A DNA stretch of 25,307 nt from UBA1546 sp049302185. Its GTDB lineage: Bacteria; Nitrospirota; Thermodesulfovibrionia; Thermodesulfovibrionales; UBA1546. Made by a program: the position numbers and the translations under genes. Location of the stretch: NCBI GenBank assembly GCA_049302185.1, contig JBAQLV010000006.1, positions 1 through 25,307 of the forward strand. Direction: 5' to 3'. This document shows positions 1 through 7,721 of this stretch, piece after piece; position 1 is the stretch's first letter, and every line of letters starts with the position of its first letter. A model generated the notes under the pieces. That model saw only the letters and a program-made list of their open reading frames with translations, had not been told where the DNA came from and made no database searches.

Positions 1-254
1 ACAGTCTCTTCAGGTTTTACCTTAAAGACGTCATAGAAGGAACGGCTGACGGAAACCACCCTAAGATCTTGATCCAGAGCGATTAAGGGTTCACGCACGG
101 TGTTGATGATGCTCTCGGCGTACTCGCGGGCATCATGGATTTCCGCTTCCAACTGCTTGCGTTCGGTTGCTTCTGCTTCAAAATCCTCAATACGCTGATG
201 CAGTTCTGTTAATTCATTTATAAGTTGCTCTTTTGTTTTATCTTTATATTGCAT
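1..254 (-). CDS. PAS-domain sensor protein, N-terminal part (cut by window edge)
   Basis: The reverse strand is open from an ATG at 254 to the window edge, giving 84 residues. The N-terminus (MQYKDKTKEQLINELTEL) is a charged coiled-coil helix of the kind that precedes PAS domains in bacterial signalling proteins. It is followed by a PAS start with the pattern IINTVREPLIALDQDLRV and VSRSFYDVF. Family knowledge says such proteins are usually histidine kinases or diguanylate cyclases, but the output domain lies outside the window, so the type cannot be decided. Codons in the PAS part are richer in G and C (CGC, GCC, GTC, TAC) than the AT-rich first 30 codons and the neighbouring genes. No clear Shine-Dalgarno sequence precedes the ATG. 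The gene is divergent from the XRE regulator. Confidence 0.8.
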   Translation of the reverse strand, partial: MQYKDKTKEQLINELTELHQRIEDFEAEATERKQLEAEIHDAREYAESIINTVREPLIALDQDLRVVSVSRSFYDVFKVKPEET

Positions 255-260
255 ATTTAT

Positions 261-289
261 TTTTTATCAAAATATTGATTGTTTGTCAA
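261..289 (-). promoter_or_regulatory. Possible promoter of the PAS sensor gene
   Basis: On the minus strand a perfect TTGACA (284-289) is followed after 17 bases by TAAAAA (261-266), about 7 bases before the ATG at 254. The -35 is ideal but the -10 is poor. If used, transcription would begin at or very near the start codon. A second TTGACA lies just upstream (298-303, same strand). Confidence 0.3.
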
Positions 290-311
290 TACGATTTTGT
301 CAAAGGACTTA

Positions 312-327
312 TATGTATGTATGTATG
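312..327 (+). repeat. Tetranucleotide simple repeat, (TATG) x 4
   Basis: Four perfect TATG units lie in the divergent intergenic region about 50 bases before the XRE start codon. Short tetranucleotide runs can vary by slippage. Here they lie outside any convincing coding region. Confidence 0.8.
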
Positions 328-351
328 GTTTATTGCTTGCCAAAAAACACA

Positions 352-357
352 TATAAT
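352..357 (+). promoter_or_regulatory. Possible -10 box before the XRE gene
   Basis: A perfect TATAAT lies 20 bases before the ATG at 377 and 11 bases before the GGAG ribosome site. No good -35 is seen at the usual spacing (the best is TTATTG at 330-335). The call rests on the -10 alone. Confidence 0.3.
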
Positions 358-376
358 TCTCCAAATCGGAGATAAT

Positions 377-709
377 ATGGAAAACATAAAAAAAGATGTC
401 GGCAAAAGAATAAGAGAACTACGAAAGCTATGCGGGCTTACACAGGAAGAGCTTGGAGAAAAAGCAAATTTGAACTACAAGTTTATAGGTGAATTAGAGA
501 GGGGCAAAGTCAATGTGAGCTTAGATTCTCTTTTCAGAATAGCTAAAGCGCTTGAGATGCATGTAAGCGACCTGTTCAGAAATGGGAAAGAGCCGACTTT
601 AAAGGTTACAGTTAAGGAAAAAAGTCCTTTTTCAAAATTATCCCCGCAAGACCTCAAATTTATCAAAGGAACCCTCAGATTGCTTAACAGGATTTTCTCC
701 AAGGCTTAA
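377..709 (+). CDS. XRE-family helix-turn-helix regulator
   Basis: A 110-residue cytoplasmic DNA-binding protein. Residues 5-60 form a classic Cro/CI-type HTH: GKRIRELRKLCGLTQEELGEKA, then a recognition helix region (NYKFIGELERGKVNVSLDSL) and RIAKALEM. This is the family of small phage- and TA-type repressors and housekeeping XRE regulators. The C-terminal 45 residues are basic and short with no recognisable sensor domain. The ATG at 377 was chosen because GGAG sits 5 bases upstream (368-371). The frame is open back to 233, but that extension crosses the promoter region and reads as non-coding. The target genes are unknown. It is divergent from the PAS gene and upstream of the glucan branching enzyme in the same orientation. 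Confidence 0.85.
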   Translation: MENIKKDVGKRIRELRKLCGLTQEELGEKANLNYKFIGELERGKVNVSLDSLFRIAKALEMHVSDLFRNGKEPTLKVTVKEKSPFSKLSPQDLKFIKGTLRLLNRIFSKA

Positions 710-779
710 ATTGTATTATCAAAAACTTTGCCTTAAAGAAACAGTTGTCGTATCAATCCTTAATCGTGTATTTTAGAGA

Positions 780-2387
780 ATGCACAAAGGTTATCTTATT
801 CTTATCCTCCATGCCCATCTGCCGTATATCAGGCATCCTGAACACGAATATTTTCTTGAGGAAAACTGGCTTTACGAGGCAATAACAGAGAGCTACATGC
901 CTCTGATTGATGTATTTGACAGGCTTCTTAATGACAATATTGATTTCAGAATTACGCTCTCTCTGAGCCCAACGCTTGTTGAGATGTTCAATGATTCTTT
1001 TCTAAGAGAAAGGTATCTGAGATATATAAACAATCTCATCGAGCTTTCAGAAAAAGAGCTTCTCAGAAACAGAGGTGATATATCATTTGAGCCTCTTGCA
1101 AGGATGTATAACAACCGATTCAAAAGAGTCAAATTTCTATACGAAGAGTCCTGCAAAAAAGACCTGACGGCTGCCTTTAGAAGATTGGGGGAAACAGGAA
1201 AGGTTGAGATTATAACCACTGCTGCCACTCACTCGTATTTGCCTGTCCTAAGTATTTATCCCCAGGCAGTAAGGGCTCAGATAATGGTTGCAAAGGAGAA
1301 TCACATAAAAAACTTCGGAAAAGCGCCTGCTGGTATATGGCTGCCTGAATGCGGCTATTATAATGGGGCAGATAGTTTGCTTGCAGAAGCAGGCATAAGA
1401 TTCTTTTTTATGGATACACATGGGATACTGAACGGAACACCAACGCCGAGATACGGCGCATACAAGCCTGTAGCCTGCCCTTCAGGAGTTATCGCATTCG
1501 GAAGGGATATTGAGTCATCAAAGCAGGTCTGGAGTTCAATAGAAGGCTATCCCGGAGATTTTGCTTACAGGGATTTTTACAGAGATGCCGGATTTGACCT
1601 GCCGATAGATTATTTGAAACCACACATACATCCCGACGGCATAAGAACATATACAGGCATAAAATACTATCGGATAACAGGCAAGACAGAGGATAAGATG
1701 CCTTATGTAAGAGAACAGGCGTTAGCTAAAGCGGAAGAGCATGCTGAAAACTTTATGCTCAGCAAGAAACGCCAGATAGAGTTTCTGTACAACAATGTGG
1801 GGTTTAAGCCTGCGATAACAGCTCCCTATGATACCGAACTTTTCGGACACTGGTGGTTTGAAGGGCCGGACTGGCTTGATTCCCTTATGAGAAAGATTGC
1901 ACGTGCACAGGATGTTTTCAGGACAATCACGCCGTCAGAATATTTAAGTGAACATAGTGAGCTTCAGCGCATAGAGCCTTCAATGTCAAGTTGGGGTTAT
2001 AAAGGGTATAACGAGGTGTGGCTTAACAGTTCAAACAGCTGGATTTACAGGCATCTGCACAGGGCAGTCGAAAAAATGACAGAGCTTGCAAATATGTTCC
2101 CGCGTGCTGATGGTTTGCTGAAGAGGGCGCTTAATCAGGCTGCAAGAGAAATTCTTCTGTCACAGCATAGTGACTGGGCATTTATAATAAAAACAGGGGC
2201 AGCAGCCGAATACGCTTCAAAGAGGCTCTCTGAACATATAGATAGATTTAACGGTTTATACGCGGCAATCAGGAAAGGCGATATAAACGAGGCGCGGCTG
2301 CTTGAGATTGAGAATAAAGACAAACTATTTCCGGAGATAGATTATCGCGTCTATTCAGACAGCGAAAGAAGGTTGTCAAAAGGATAA
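780..2387 (+). CDS. GH57 1,4-alpha-glucan branching enzyme (DUF1957 type)
   Basis: The protein has 535 residues, matching GH57 branching enzymes of the TK1436/TTHA1902 type (about 520-560). The N-terminal beta/alpha barrel starts with motif I, HAHLPYIRHP (residues 11-20). The nucleophile motif is GIWLPECGY with Glu190, and the acid/base motif is YDTELFGHWWFEG with Asp351. The DUF1957 C-terminal helices contain SSWGYKGYNEVWLN (404-417) and QHSDWAFIIKTG (462-473), which build the branching active site. In this family the enzyme makes alpha-1,6 branches in glycogen in the cytoplasm. The glucan phosphorylase at 8700-10433 would act on the same polymer. The 3' end overlaps the convergent LysR gene by 37 bases. 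The ribosome site before the ATG is weak. GH57 alpha-amylase is a less likely label because of the DUF1957 part. Confidence 0.9.
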   Translation: MHKGYLILILHAHLPYIRHPEHEYFLEENWLYEAITESYMPLIDVFDRLLNDNIDFRITLSLSPTLVEMFNDSFLRERYLRYINNLIELSEKELLRNRGDISFEPLARMYNNRFKRVKFLYEESCKKDLTAAFRRLGETGKVEIITTAATHSYLPVLSIYPQAVRAQIMVAKENHIKNFGKAPAGIWLPECGYYNGADSLLAEAGIRFFFMDTHGILNGTPTPRYGAYKPVACPSGVIAFGRDIESSKQVWSSIEGYPGDFAYRDFYRDAGFDLPIDYLKPHIHPDGIRTYTGIKYYRITGKTEDKMPYVREQALAKAEEHAENFMLSKKRQIEFLYNNVGFKPAITAPYDTELFGHWWFEGPDWLDSLMRKIARAQDVFRTITPSEYLSEHSELQRIEPSMSSWGYKGYNEVWLNSSNSWIYRHLHRAVEKMTELANMFPRADGLLKRALNQAAREILLSQHSDWAFIIKTGAAAEYASKRLSEHIDRFNGLYAAIRKGDINEARLLEIENKDKLFPEIDYRVYSDSERRLSKG

Positions 2388-3274
2388 GCCTTAAGATACG
2401 ACAGGAACTCATCCACTGCATGGGATGATATCGCCTTTTTCTGGAATATCAGGGAAAAATCCCTCAGCATTTTCTCTTCTTTAAAGCTCAAAGGCTTTAA
2501 AGTCCCGTATTTGATTTCTTTTCTTACAGCCCATCTTGACACAATGGCGATGCCAATGCCATTTTCAACCGATTCCTTTATTGCCTCTGTGCTCCCCAAA
2601 ACCATAGAAATCATCATATTCTGAGGAGTGATACTGTATTTGCCGAGGTATTTTTCTATTACCTGTCTTGTGCCTGACCCTTCCTCTCTGAATATGAAAG
2701 GTTCTTTCGTAATTTCAAAGATAGAGACATTTCTCTTTTTTGCCAATGGATGAAGCGGAGGCACAATCAGGACAAGCTCATCTGCGACAAGTTTATCAAC
2801 AACCATCTTCTGCCTTGCGACATCTCCCTCTACAAGTCCAATATCAATATTGCCGGCGTTCAAGAGCTCCACCACCCGCTTTGTGTTGCCGACAAGAAGA
2901 TGAATTTTTATTTTTGGGTGCGTCTTTCTGAAGGCTGCGATGACTCCGGGCAGGAGGTAGTTTCCTATGGTTGAACTTGCACCGACACTTATGCTGCCTT
3001 TCACAAAACCTGTTATTTCGCCGATGCTCTTTTCAGCTGCTGCATAAAGATTAAGTATCTCCTTTGCATACTTGTAGAGCATCTCCCCCGCAGGCGTGAG
3101 GGTGACTGTATTGCTTGCCCTGTCAAAGAGTTTTGTCTCATATATTTCTTCAATTGCCTGGATTAAAAGGCTGACAGCAGGCTGGGTGAGATATATTATC
3201 TCAGATGCCTTGGAAAAACTCTTTGTCTCCGCAACTGTGCAGAAAACCTTTAGCTTATGGTCTTCCATTCCCAT
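2351..3274 (-). CDS. LysR-family transcriptional regulator
   Basis: A 307-residue protein of normal LysR length. Residues 5-64 are the winged HTH (KVFCTVAETKSFSKASEIIYL, TQPAVSLLIQAIEEIY, LFDRASNTVTLTPAGEMLY). Residues 90-300 are a periplasmic-binding-protein-like effector domain beginning GSISVGASSTIGNYLLPGVI, as in the CysB/CbbR group. The effector is not predictable from sequence. The gene reads away from the RNase HI/zinc-ribbon pair at 3312-4441 in the same direction after a 37-base gap. It ends inside the last 37 bases of the convergent GH57 gene, so the two transcripts are complementary at their 3' ends. The first ATG (3274) has no clear SD. A second ATG at 3268 is equally possible. 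Confidence 0.9.
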   Translation of the reverse strand: MGMEDHKLKVFCTVAETKSFSKASEIIYLTQPAVSLLIQAIEEIYETKLFDRASNTVTLTPAGEMLYKYAKEILNLYAAAEKSIGEITGFVKGSISVGASSTIGNYLLPGVIAAFRKTHPKIKIHLLVGNTKRVVELLNAGNIDIGLVEGDVARQKMVVDKLVADELVLIVPPLHPLAKKRNVSIFEITKEPFIFREEGSGTRQVIEKYLGKYSITPQNMMISMVLGSTEAIKESVENGIGIAIVSRWAVRKEIKYGTLKPLSFKEEKMLRDFSLIFQKKAISSHAVDEFLSYLKAYPFDNLLSLSE

Positions 3275-3311
3275 AACTTTTACTAATTATAAAATAAAAC
3301 AAAAAAATAAT

Positions 3312-3731
3312 TCAATGAGAGATTTTGGCTGCTGCTTTTTTCGCAAGGGCGTCTGCTCTTTTGTTCTGTTCTCTGGGGATATGACTGATGGTGTAAGCCT
3401 TAAAAGACTTCAGGTGCGAGAGCGCCTCCTGATACAGCGCTTTCAGATTTTCACTTTTTACCTTATAGCTTCCTTCAATCTGCTTCACGATGAGTTCAGA
3501 ATCAAGAAAGATCTTCAGCCTTTCTATTTTTAATGTCTTTGCCATGGAAAGCCCCTTTATAAGCGCCGTGTATTCTGCAGTGTTGTTTGTTGCTATCCCG
3601 ATGTGTTCCGCTATCTCGTATGTCTTGCCTTCAAGGAGAAGGACTGCGCCAATACCTGATTCCCCGGGATTCCCGCTGGATGCCCCATCACAGTACAAAA
3701 CACCTTCTCCCGAGCGGCTCGGGGCTTTCAT
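3312..3731 (-). CDS. RNase HI family protein (archaeal/RNH-like short type)
   Basis: A 139-residue RNase H fold protein predicted to cut the RNA strand of RNA:DNA hybrids. The four acidic metal-binding residues are all visible: Asp15 in VLYCDGASSGNPG, Glu53 in ATNNTAEYTAL, Asp77 in IFLDSELIV and Asp127 in NKRADALAKKA. Such proteins are often annotated as RNase HI or ribonuclease H-like. The start is set at the ATG at 3729-3731, because it overlaps the TGA of the upstream zinc-ribbon gene as ATGA, a typical translational-coupling junction. The open frame runs 15 codons further upstream inside that gene. The C-terminus ends soon after the last catalytic motif, as is usual for the short forms. 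Confidence 0.9.
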   Translation of the reverse strand: MKAPSRSGEGVLYCDGASSGNPGESGIGAVLLLEGKTYEIAEHIGIATNNTAEYTALIKGLSMAKTLKIERLKIFLDSELIVKQIEGSYKVKSENLKALYQEALSHLKSFKAYTISHIPREQNKRADALAKKAAAKISH

Positions 3732-4441
3732 TCGCCTCTTTCTTTCCAGTAAAGGATTCTGTCGCACAGCTGGCACTGAATTATCTCAATATTTTTCTTC
3801 AGCTCAACAAACATCTGCGGCGGTATGTTCATATTGCAGCCCTGACATATCTCATCCCTTGCCTCTACTACCGCAAGCCCATTGCATTTTTCAAGCAAGG
3901 CCATATAATTACTGTACTCATCAGGGTCAATCTTATCGACTATCGCTATGCGCCTGACCTTGAGTTCTCCCAGTTCCTTTTCTGCTTCTGCTGTCTCTTT
4001 CTCAACCTCTTTTCTGAAAGCCTCTACCTTGTCTTTTTCGGCCTTCATTTTAAGCTCTTCAGCTTTTACCTCTTTGGCTGCAGCCTCAATTGCTTCCATG
4101 AAGGAGAGTATCTCATCCTCTATCGCATACCGCTCTTTCTCTATGGTTTCAATCTCTTTAAGATGCGCCTGATATTCCTTGTTGGTTTTTATATTTAAAG
4201 CGTGGGCCTTTGTTTTCTTTATCTTCTCATTTATATCCTCAATTCCCCTCTCCTTGTCCTTTTTTTTCTTCTCAAGAAGTTCGCATCGTTGTTTTTCTTT
4301 TTCATAGAGAGACTGGATTTCTTTAAATATTTTCTCAGCTGACGAGAGTTTGGAAGGCAGCAAATCAATAACAGCTTTTTTTCTTATGATAGTGGAATCT
4401 GCTTCTTGAAGTTCGATAAGTAGTCTTATATTTTCCTGCAC
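3728..4441 (-). CDS. Coiled-coil protein with C4-type zinc ribbon (PF02591-like)
   Basis: A 237-residue cytoplasmic protein. Residues about 1-180 are an almost uninterrupted, highly charged coiled coil (Glu/Lys-rich heptads). Residues about 195-233 carry two Cys pairs, EICQGCNMNIPPQ and IQCQLCDRILYW, that should bind one zinc. This architecture is the widespread zf-RING_7/DUF164 family of uncertain function, often next to RNase H-like or Nif3-like genes. The start is GTG at 4441 with GGAGG four bases upstream. It forms a two-gene unit with the RNase HI gene (4-base overlap), and tRNA-Met lies just upstream on the same strand. A role in nucleic-acid handling is inferred from the neighbour only. 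Confidence 0.85.
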   Translation of the reverse strand: MQENIRLLIELQEADSTIIRKKAVIDLLPSKLSSAEKIFKEIQSLYEKEKQRCELLEKKKKDKERGIEDINEKIKKTKAHALNIKTNKEYQAHLKEIETIEKERYAIEDEILSFMEAIEAAAKEVKAEELKMKAEKDKVEAFRKEVEKETAEAEKELGELKVRRIAIVDKIDPDEYSNYMALLEKCNGLAVVEARDEICQGCNMNIPPQMFVELKKNIEIIQCQLCDRILYWKERGE

Positions 4442-4460
4442 GCACCCTCCGACTGCAAAA

Positions 4461-4530
4461 AGTTAAGAGTTTGAGAGTTAGGAGTTAAGAAAAATTAACT
4501 TTCAACTTCTAACTTTTCACTCTTAACTCT
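4461..4530. repeat. Degenerate short-word repeat (AGAGTTA type) with inverted arms
   Basis: The left arm (4461-4488) is built of imperfect AGTTAAGAG / GAGAGTTAGG words. The right arm (4496-4530) carries the complementary words TTAACTTT, CTTCTAACTT and CTCTTAACTCT. The two arms can fold into one long imperfect hairpin. It lies between the tRNA-Met 3' end and the zinc-ribbon gene. Similar AGAGTTA-type words recur inside queC and before the porin. Confidence 0.8.
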
Positions 4531-4552
4531 GATTTCGCTTTGCGAAATTAGT

Positions 4553-4628
4553 TGGTGGGCCCACCAGGACTCGAACCTGGGACCAACCGGTTATGAGCCG
4601 GTAGCTCTACCAACTGAGCTATGGGCCC
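4553..4628 (-). tRNA. tRNA-Met (CAU)
   Basis: A full 76-nt cloverleaf including the encoded CCA (minus strand, 4628 to 4553). The acceptor stem GGGCCCA pairs with TGGGCCC. The D-arm reads AGCTCAGTTGGTAGAGCT. The anticodon arm is ACCGG-CTCATAA-CCGGT with anticodon CAT, and the T-arm is CCAGG-TTCGAGT-CCTGG. It could be elongator tRNA-Met or the lysidine-modified tRNA-Ile2, which share the CAT anticodon at DNA level. The initiator is excluded by the perfect first acceptor pair and the lack of three G-C pairs typical of its anticodon stem. Elongator Met is preferred. Confidence 0.9.
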
Positions 4629-4639
4629 TGCAAGTAGTA

Positions 4640-4669
4640 ATTGTAAATTTTAAGGAGCATTTTGGTCAA
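4640..4669 (-). promoter_or_regulatory. Sigma-70 type promoter of tRNA-Met
   Basis: On the minus strand TTGACC (4664-4669), an 18-base spacer and TACAAT (4640-4645) end 11 bases before the mature tRNA 5' end. The promoter of tRNA-Ala at 15950-15979 has the same spacing and shares the spacer core CCTTAAAATTTA, which supports both calls. Confidence 0.65.
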
Positions 4670-4692
4670 GTGCGGATTGTCTCAGGTTTTGT

Positions 4693-4720
4693 TTGACATC
4701 ATGCTTTTGTTTCTTATATG
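4693..4720 (+). promoter_or_regulatory. Possible sigma-70 promoter of the phosphate operon
   Basis: TTGACA (4693-4698), a 16-base spacer and TATATG (4715-4720) lie 22 bases before the DUF47 start codon. The -35 is perfect and the -10 has four of six consensus bases. No Pho-box-like direct repeats are obvious. Confidence 0.45.
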
Positions 4721-4742
4721 CTATTAAATAACAAAAACAGAT

Positions 4743-5360
4743 ATGAAATTCTTTCCTAAAGAAATAGACTTTTTCGAGATATTTGACAGGGCTGCATTAA
4801 ATGTCACAAAGGCAGCTACCCTCCTTGTTTCTCTTATGGAAAACTTTGACAATGTTGAAGCGAGGGCAAAGGAGATATACGAGGTTGAGCAGGACGGCGA
4901 CATGCTGACGCATGACATCATGAAAAAGCTCAACAAGACCTTTATCACTCCCATAGACAGAGAAGATTTACATGCCCTTGCCTCAAGCCTTGATGATGTC
5001 CTTGACCTGATATGGGCTTCTGTTGACAGGCTGTCTGTTTTCAAGATAACCGAACCGACAAAAGAGGCTGTTGCAATGTCTAAAGACCTTCTTACAACTG
5101 CTGAGGCTATACATAAGGCAATAAAGAAACTCAAGGAAAAGAATTATTCCCATGTGCAGGAATTATGCATAGAGATAAACAGACTGGAAAACAGGATAGA
5201 TAGGAGTTTTCGGGATGCCCTTGGCAAATTATTTGACGATATTAAAGACCCTATCCTTATAATAAAGTGGAAGGAAATATACGAACATCTTGAAGATGCA
5301 TCTGACAAGTGCGAGGATGTTGCCAATGTCCTTGAAGCCATAGTCCTGAAGTATGCATGA
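4743..5360 (+). CDS. DUF47 / PhoU-like phosphate transport accessory protein
   Basis: A 205-residue, all-helical, cytoplasmic protein of the DUF47 (TIGR00153) family, which pairs with PiT transporters and is thought to control them as PhoU does for Pst. It begins FFPKEIDFFEIFDRAALNV, a family-typical N-terminus. PhoU-like metal-binding E-x3-D repeats are visible (YEVEQDGDMLTHDI, HLEDASDKCEDVANVLEA). The stop TGA at 5358-5360 lies inside the first codons of the pit gene (8-base overlap), so the two are translationally coupled. No good SD precedes the ATG. Confidence 0.9.
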   Translation: MKFFPKEIDFFEIFDRAALNVTKAATLLVSLMENFDNVEARAKEIYEVEQDGDMLTHDIMKKLNKTFITPIDREDLHALASSLDDVLDLIWASVDRLSVFKITEPTKEAVAMSKDLLTTAEAIHKAIKKLKEKNYSHVQELCIEINRLENRIDRSFRDALGKLFDDIKDPILIIKWKEIYEHLEDASDKCEDVANVLEAIVLKYA

Positions 5361-6336
5361 AGTAATAATCCTCATTGTAATACTTGCCCTCCTTTTTGAC
5401 ATAAGCAATGGGTGGAATGACTCTGCAAATGCAATAGCAACTGTTGTTTCAACGAGGGTGCTAACTCCTAAAAAGGCAGTTCTGCTTGCCGGAGGGATGA
5501 ATATCCTCGGCGCTTTTTTTACGACCGCGGTAGCAAAGACAATAGGCAAAGACGTTGTTGACCCGAAGGCTGTGACAGAGGTCGTTGTGGCGGCAGCGCT
5601 TTTTTCCGGGTTTTTCTGGAATACTGCAATGACAAAAATAGGTCTTCCCGTAAGCGCATCGCATGCCCTTATCGGAGGTCTTATTGGCGCAGCCGTATCA
5701 TACGGAGGCATTGGAATCCTCAACACATCAGGACTCATTAAGATATTCTCTTCATTGCTCGTATCACCGATTTTAGGAATAATCTTCGGATTTTTTCTTA
5801 TGAAAATGATTTTGAAATTTTTCGGAACGCTGCCATCCGGAACTGTCAATAAAAATTTCGGGAGGCTGCAGCTTCTTTCATCTGGCTTTATGGCTTTCAG
5901 CCATGGTTCAAACGATGCTCAGAAGGTTATGGGAATCATCACCCTTGCTCTGGTAAGCGGCGGATATCTCAATTCCGTAGATGTCCCGTTCTGGGTCATA
6001 TTGATATGCGCCCTCGCAATGGGACTTGGGACTGCATTGGGAGGGTGGAAGGTAATTAAGACTATGGGTGTCCACATGTTAAAGCTGGAGCCTGTCCATG
6101 GCTTTGCTGCAGAGACTTCAGCCACAGCTATTATTCTTGGTGCAAGTCATTTTGGTCTTCCTGTCAGCACGACACATGTTATAGCTACGGCGATCATGGG
6201 TGTTGGAGCAACAAAGAGACTGTCTGCTGTCAGATGGGGGATTGCAGGAAAGATTATTCTGGCATGGGTATTTACTTTACCTGCATGTGCATTATTAGCC
6301 TGGCTCCTCTGCAAAATTGCTATCACAATGAAGTAA
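5353..6336 (+). CDS. pit: PiT-family inorganic phosphate transporter
   Basis: A 327-residue inner-membrane transporter with about ten hydrophobic helices. Both halves of the PiT signature are present: NGWNDSANAIATVVSTR (residues 19-35) and AFSHGSNDAQKVMGIITLAL (181-200). The half-repeat motifs LPVSASHALIGGLIGA (98-113) and LPVSTTHVIATAIMGVG (269-285) show the inverted duplication typical of the family. It imports phosphate as a metal-phosphate or phosphate/cation symport. It overlaps DUF47 by 8 bases and shares the last base of its TAA with the ATG of the next gene. A sulfate-permease role is known for some relatives, but the DUF47 partner favours phosphate. Confidence 0.92.
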   Translation: MHEVIILIVILALLFDISNGWNDSANAIATVVSTRVLTPKKAVLLAGGMNILGAFFTTAVAKTIGKDVVDPKAVTEVVVAAALFSGFFWNTAMTKIGLPVSASHALIGGLIGAAVSYGGIGILNTSGLIKIFSSLLVSPILGIIFGFFLMKMILKFFGTLPSGTVNKNFGRLQLLSSGFMAFSHGSNDAQKVMGIITLALVSGGYLNSVDVPFWVILICALAMGLGTALGGWKVIKTMGVHMLKLEPVHGFAAETSATAIILGASHFGLPVSTTHVIATAIMGVGATKRLSAVRWGIAGKIILAWVFTLPACALLAWLLCKIAITMK

Positions 6337-7055
6337 TGAAAGTCATCTGTATATTTCTTGCACTCCTTGCATTCATTCTCTTCTTTTCTGTGGAATCCTA
6401 TGCAGAGGTAATATTTTATGATTCAGTCTGCCTGAAGGATGAGAATATAATGCTAAAGGCTGTGACAAAGGGAAATATCTTCACCAAAGGCGGGCAGATG
6501 GTTGAATTTTCTGTTGACGGGAAATCAATAGGCAGGTCGCTTTCAGGCGGTGACGGCGCTGCTTTCACGGAATTCAGAGCGGAAAAAACAGGACTGCATA
6601 AAGTCTCCGTAGTATCCGGCAAAGATAGAGACAGCGGCTTCATGCTCTCTCTTAAAAAAGGCGCAGAGATTGTTTTCATTGATATTGAGGGAAGCATGTT
6701 TGCGCCCATGTCAGGCAACCCGAAGAAAGACAGCCGGAAAGTAATTAAGGCAATAGCAAAAAGATTCCCTGTTGTTTATCTTCAGGCAGGTATTTTTGAT
6801 AGCAGGACATTAAAAAAGTTACTGAAGGAAAATGAATTCATAGATGCGCCTCTGCTTCAATGGAGAGATGGAAATGTGTTTGAGGAAGCGGACAAGAAAG
6901 GGTTGAAGATTAAGTTTGTAATAGGCGGTAAAACAGTTATAGAATCAGCAGAAGAATTCACGCCGAAAGCATTCAGTTTTGGTGAGGTTGAAGGAGCAGA
7001 GGAGGTTAGAGACTGGGAGGAGATAGGGAAGAAGATGCGTCTTGTGATAAAATAA
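6336..7055 (+). CDS. Exported HAD-like protein, third gene of the phosphate operon
   Basis: A 239-residue protein. Residues 1-23 are a signal peptide (hydrophobic core, cleavage after SYA). Residues about 24-105 are predicted beta-rich, resembling a small Ig-like or carboxypeptidase-regulatory domain (VEFSVDGKSIGRSLSGGDG). Residues 110-205 look like a HAD fold similar to LNS2/lipin-type domains (EIVFIDIEGSMF, then VIKAIAKRFPVVYLQAG). The HAD motif I would be D-x-D but reads Asp116-Ile-Glu118, so phosphatase activity is doubtful. The start at 6336 was chosen because TAATG joins it to the pit stop and it yields a clean signal peptide. The open frame extends 34 codons upstream inside pit. A role in phosphate handling in the periplasm is inferred from position alone. 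Confidence 0.75.
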   Translation: MKVICIFLALLAFILFFSVESYAEVIFYDSVCLKDENIMLKAVTKGNIFTKGGQMVEFSVDGKSIGRSLSGGDGAAFTEFRAEKTGLHKVSVVSGKDRDSGFMLSLKKGAEIVFIDIEGSMFAPMSGNPKKDSRKVIKAIAKRFPVVYLQAGIFDSRTLKKLLKENEFIDAPLLQWRDGNVFEEADKKGLKIKFVIGGKTVIESAEEFTPKAFSFGEVEGAEEVRDWEEIGKKMRLVIK

Positions 7056-7078
7056 AAGTGCTTGAACTAAAGTCATTA

Positions 7079-7217
<139 letters not shown>

Positions 7218-7219
<2 letters not shown>

Positions 7220-7706
7220 GAAAACAAAAAAGTTGGGCAGTGAACTTTTCTTTGATATCTTCGAAAGCCCTGTTGGAAGGCTGTTCCTTTTATTTTCAGG
7301 GAAAAATCTTGCAGGGGTATTTTTTGAAAAGCCGGATTGCAGAAGAGGAGAGGCGCCGGAATCATGTAAGCAAGAACTGAAAAATTATTTTGAAGGAAAG
7401 AGTGAAGATTTTAAGCATGGCACTGTATTTTTGGAAGGCACGGATTTTGAGAAAAAGGTCTGGCTTGCATTAAAAGAAATTCCATACGGAGAGACGCGCA
7501 GTTATAAATGGCTTGCAGAAAAAATAGGGAGTCCGAAGGCAAGCAGGGCAGTAGGACAGGCGCTTGGCAGAAACCCAATTTTGATAGTCCTGCCATGCCA
7601 CAGGATAATTGAGTCTGACGGCTCAATCGGAGGCTATTCATCAGGCGTTGATATAAAAAGGAGGCTGCTTGAGATTGAATACTATAACGCCCTGTCAAAG
7701 AAATAA
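7218..7706 (+). CDS. ogt: Methylated-DNA--protein-cysteine methyltransferase (Ogt/AdaB type)
   Basis: A 162-residue suicide repair protein that moves the methyl group from O6-methylguanine to its own Cys. The active-site motif is VLPCHRII with Cys127. The HTH/Arg-finger part (EIPYGETRSYKWLAEKIG, SRAVGQALGRNP) and the glycine turn GGYSSGVDIKRRLLEIE complete the family pattern. The N-terminal domain is short but present. The start ATG at 7218 lies on the last bases of the MITE-like element. An upstream in-frame start at 7101 would only add repeat-derived residues. AAGAG from the element is the only candidate ribosome site. Rubrerythrin follows after 15 bases, so it is probably co-transcribed. 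Confidence 0.9.
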
Positions 7707-7721
7707 TAAGGAGGATAAAAA

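Noticed and set aside
233..376. Upstream extension of the XRE gene
   Set aside because: It passes through the TATG repeat and the TATAAT box and has no SD. The ATG at 377 has a good one.
3490..4198. Long plus-strand open frames over the zinc-ribbon and RNase HI genes
   Set aside because: They are antisense to genes with clear family motifs and show Ser/Leu/Phe-rich shadow composition.
4553..4628. tRNA-Ile2 (CAU with lysidine) instead of Met
   Set aside because: It cannot be excluded from the anticodon, but nothing seen favours it over elongator Met.
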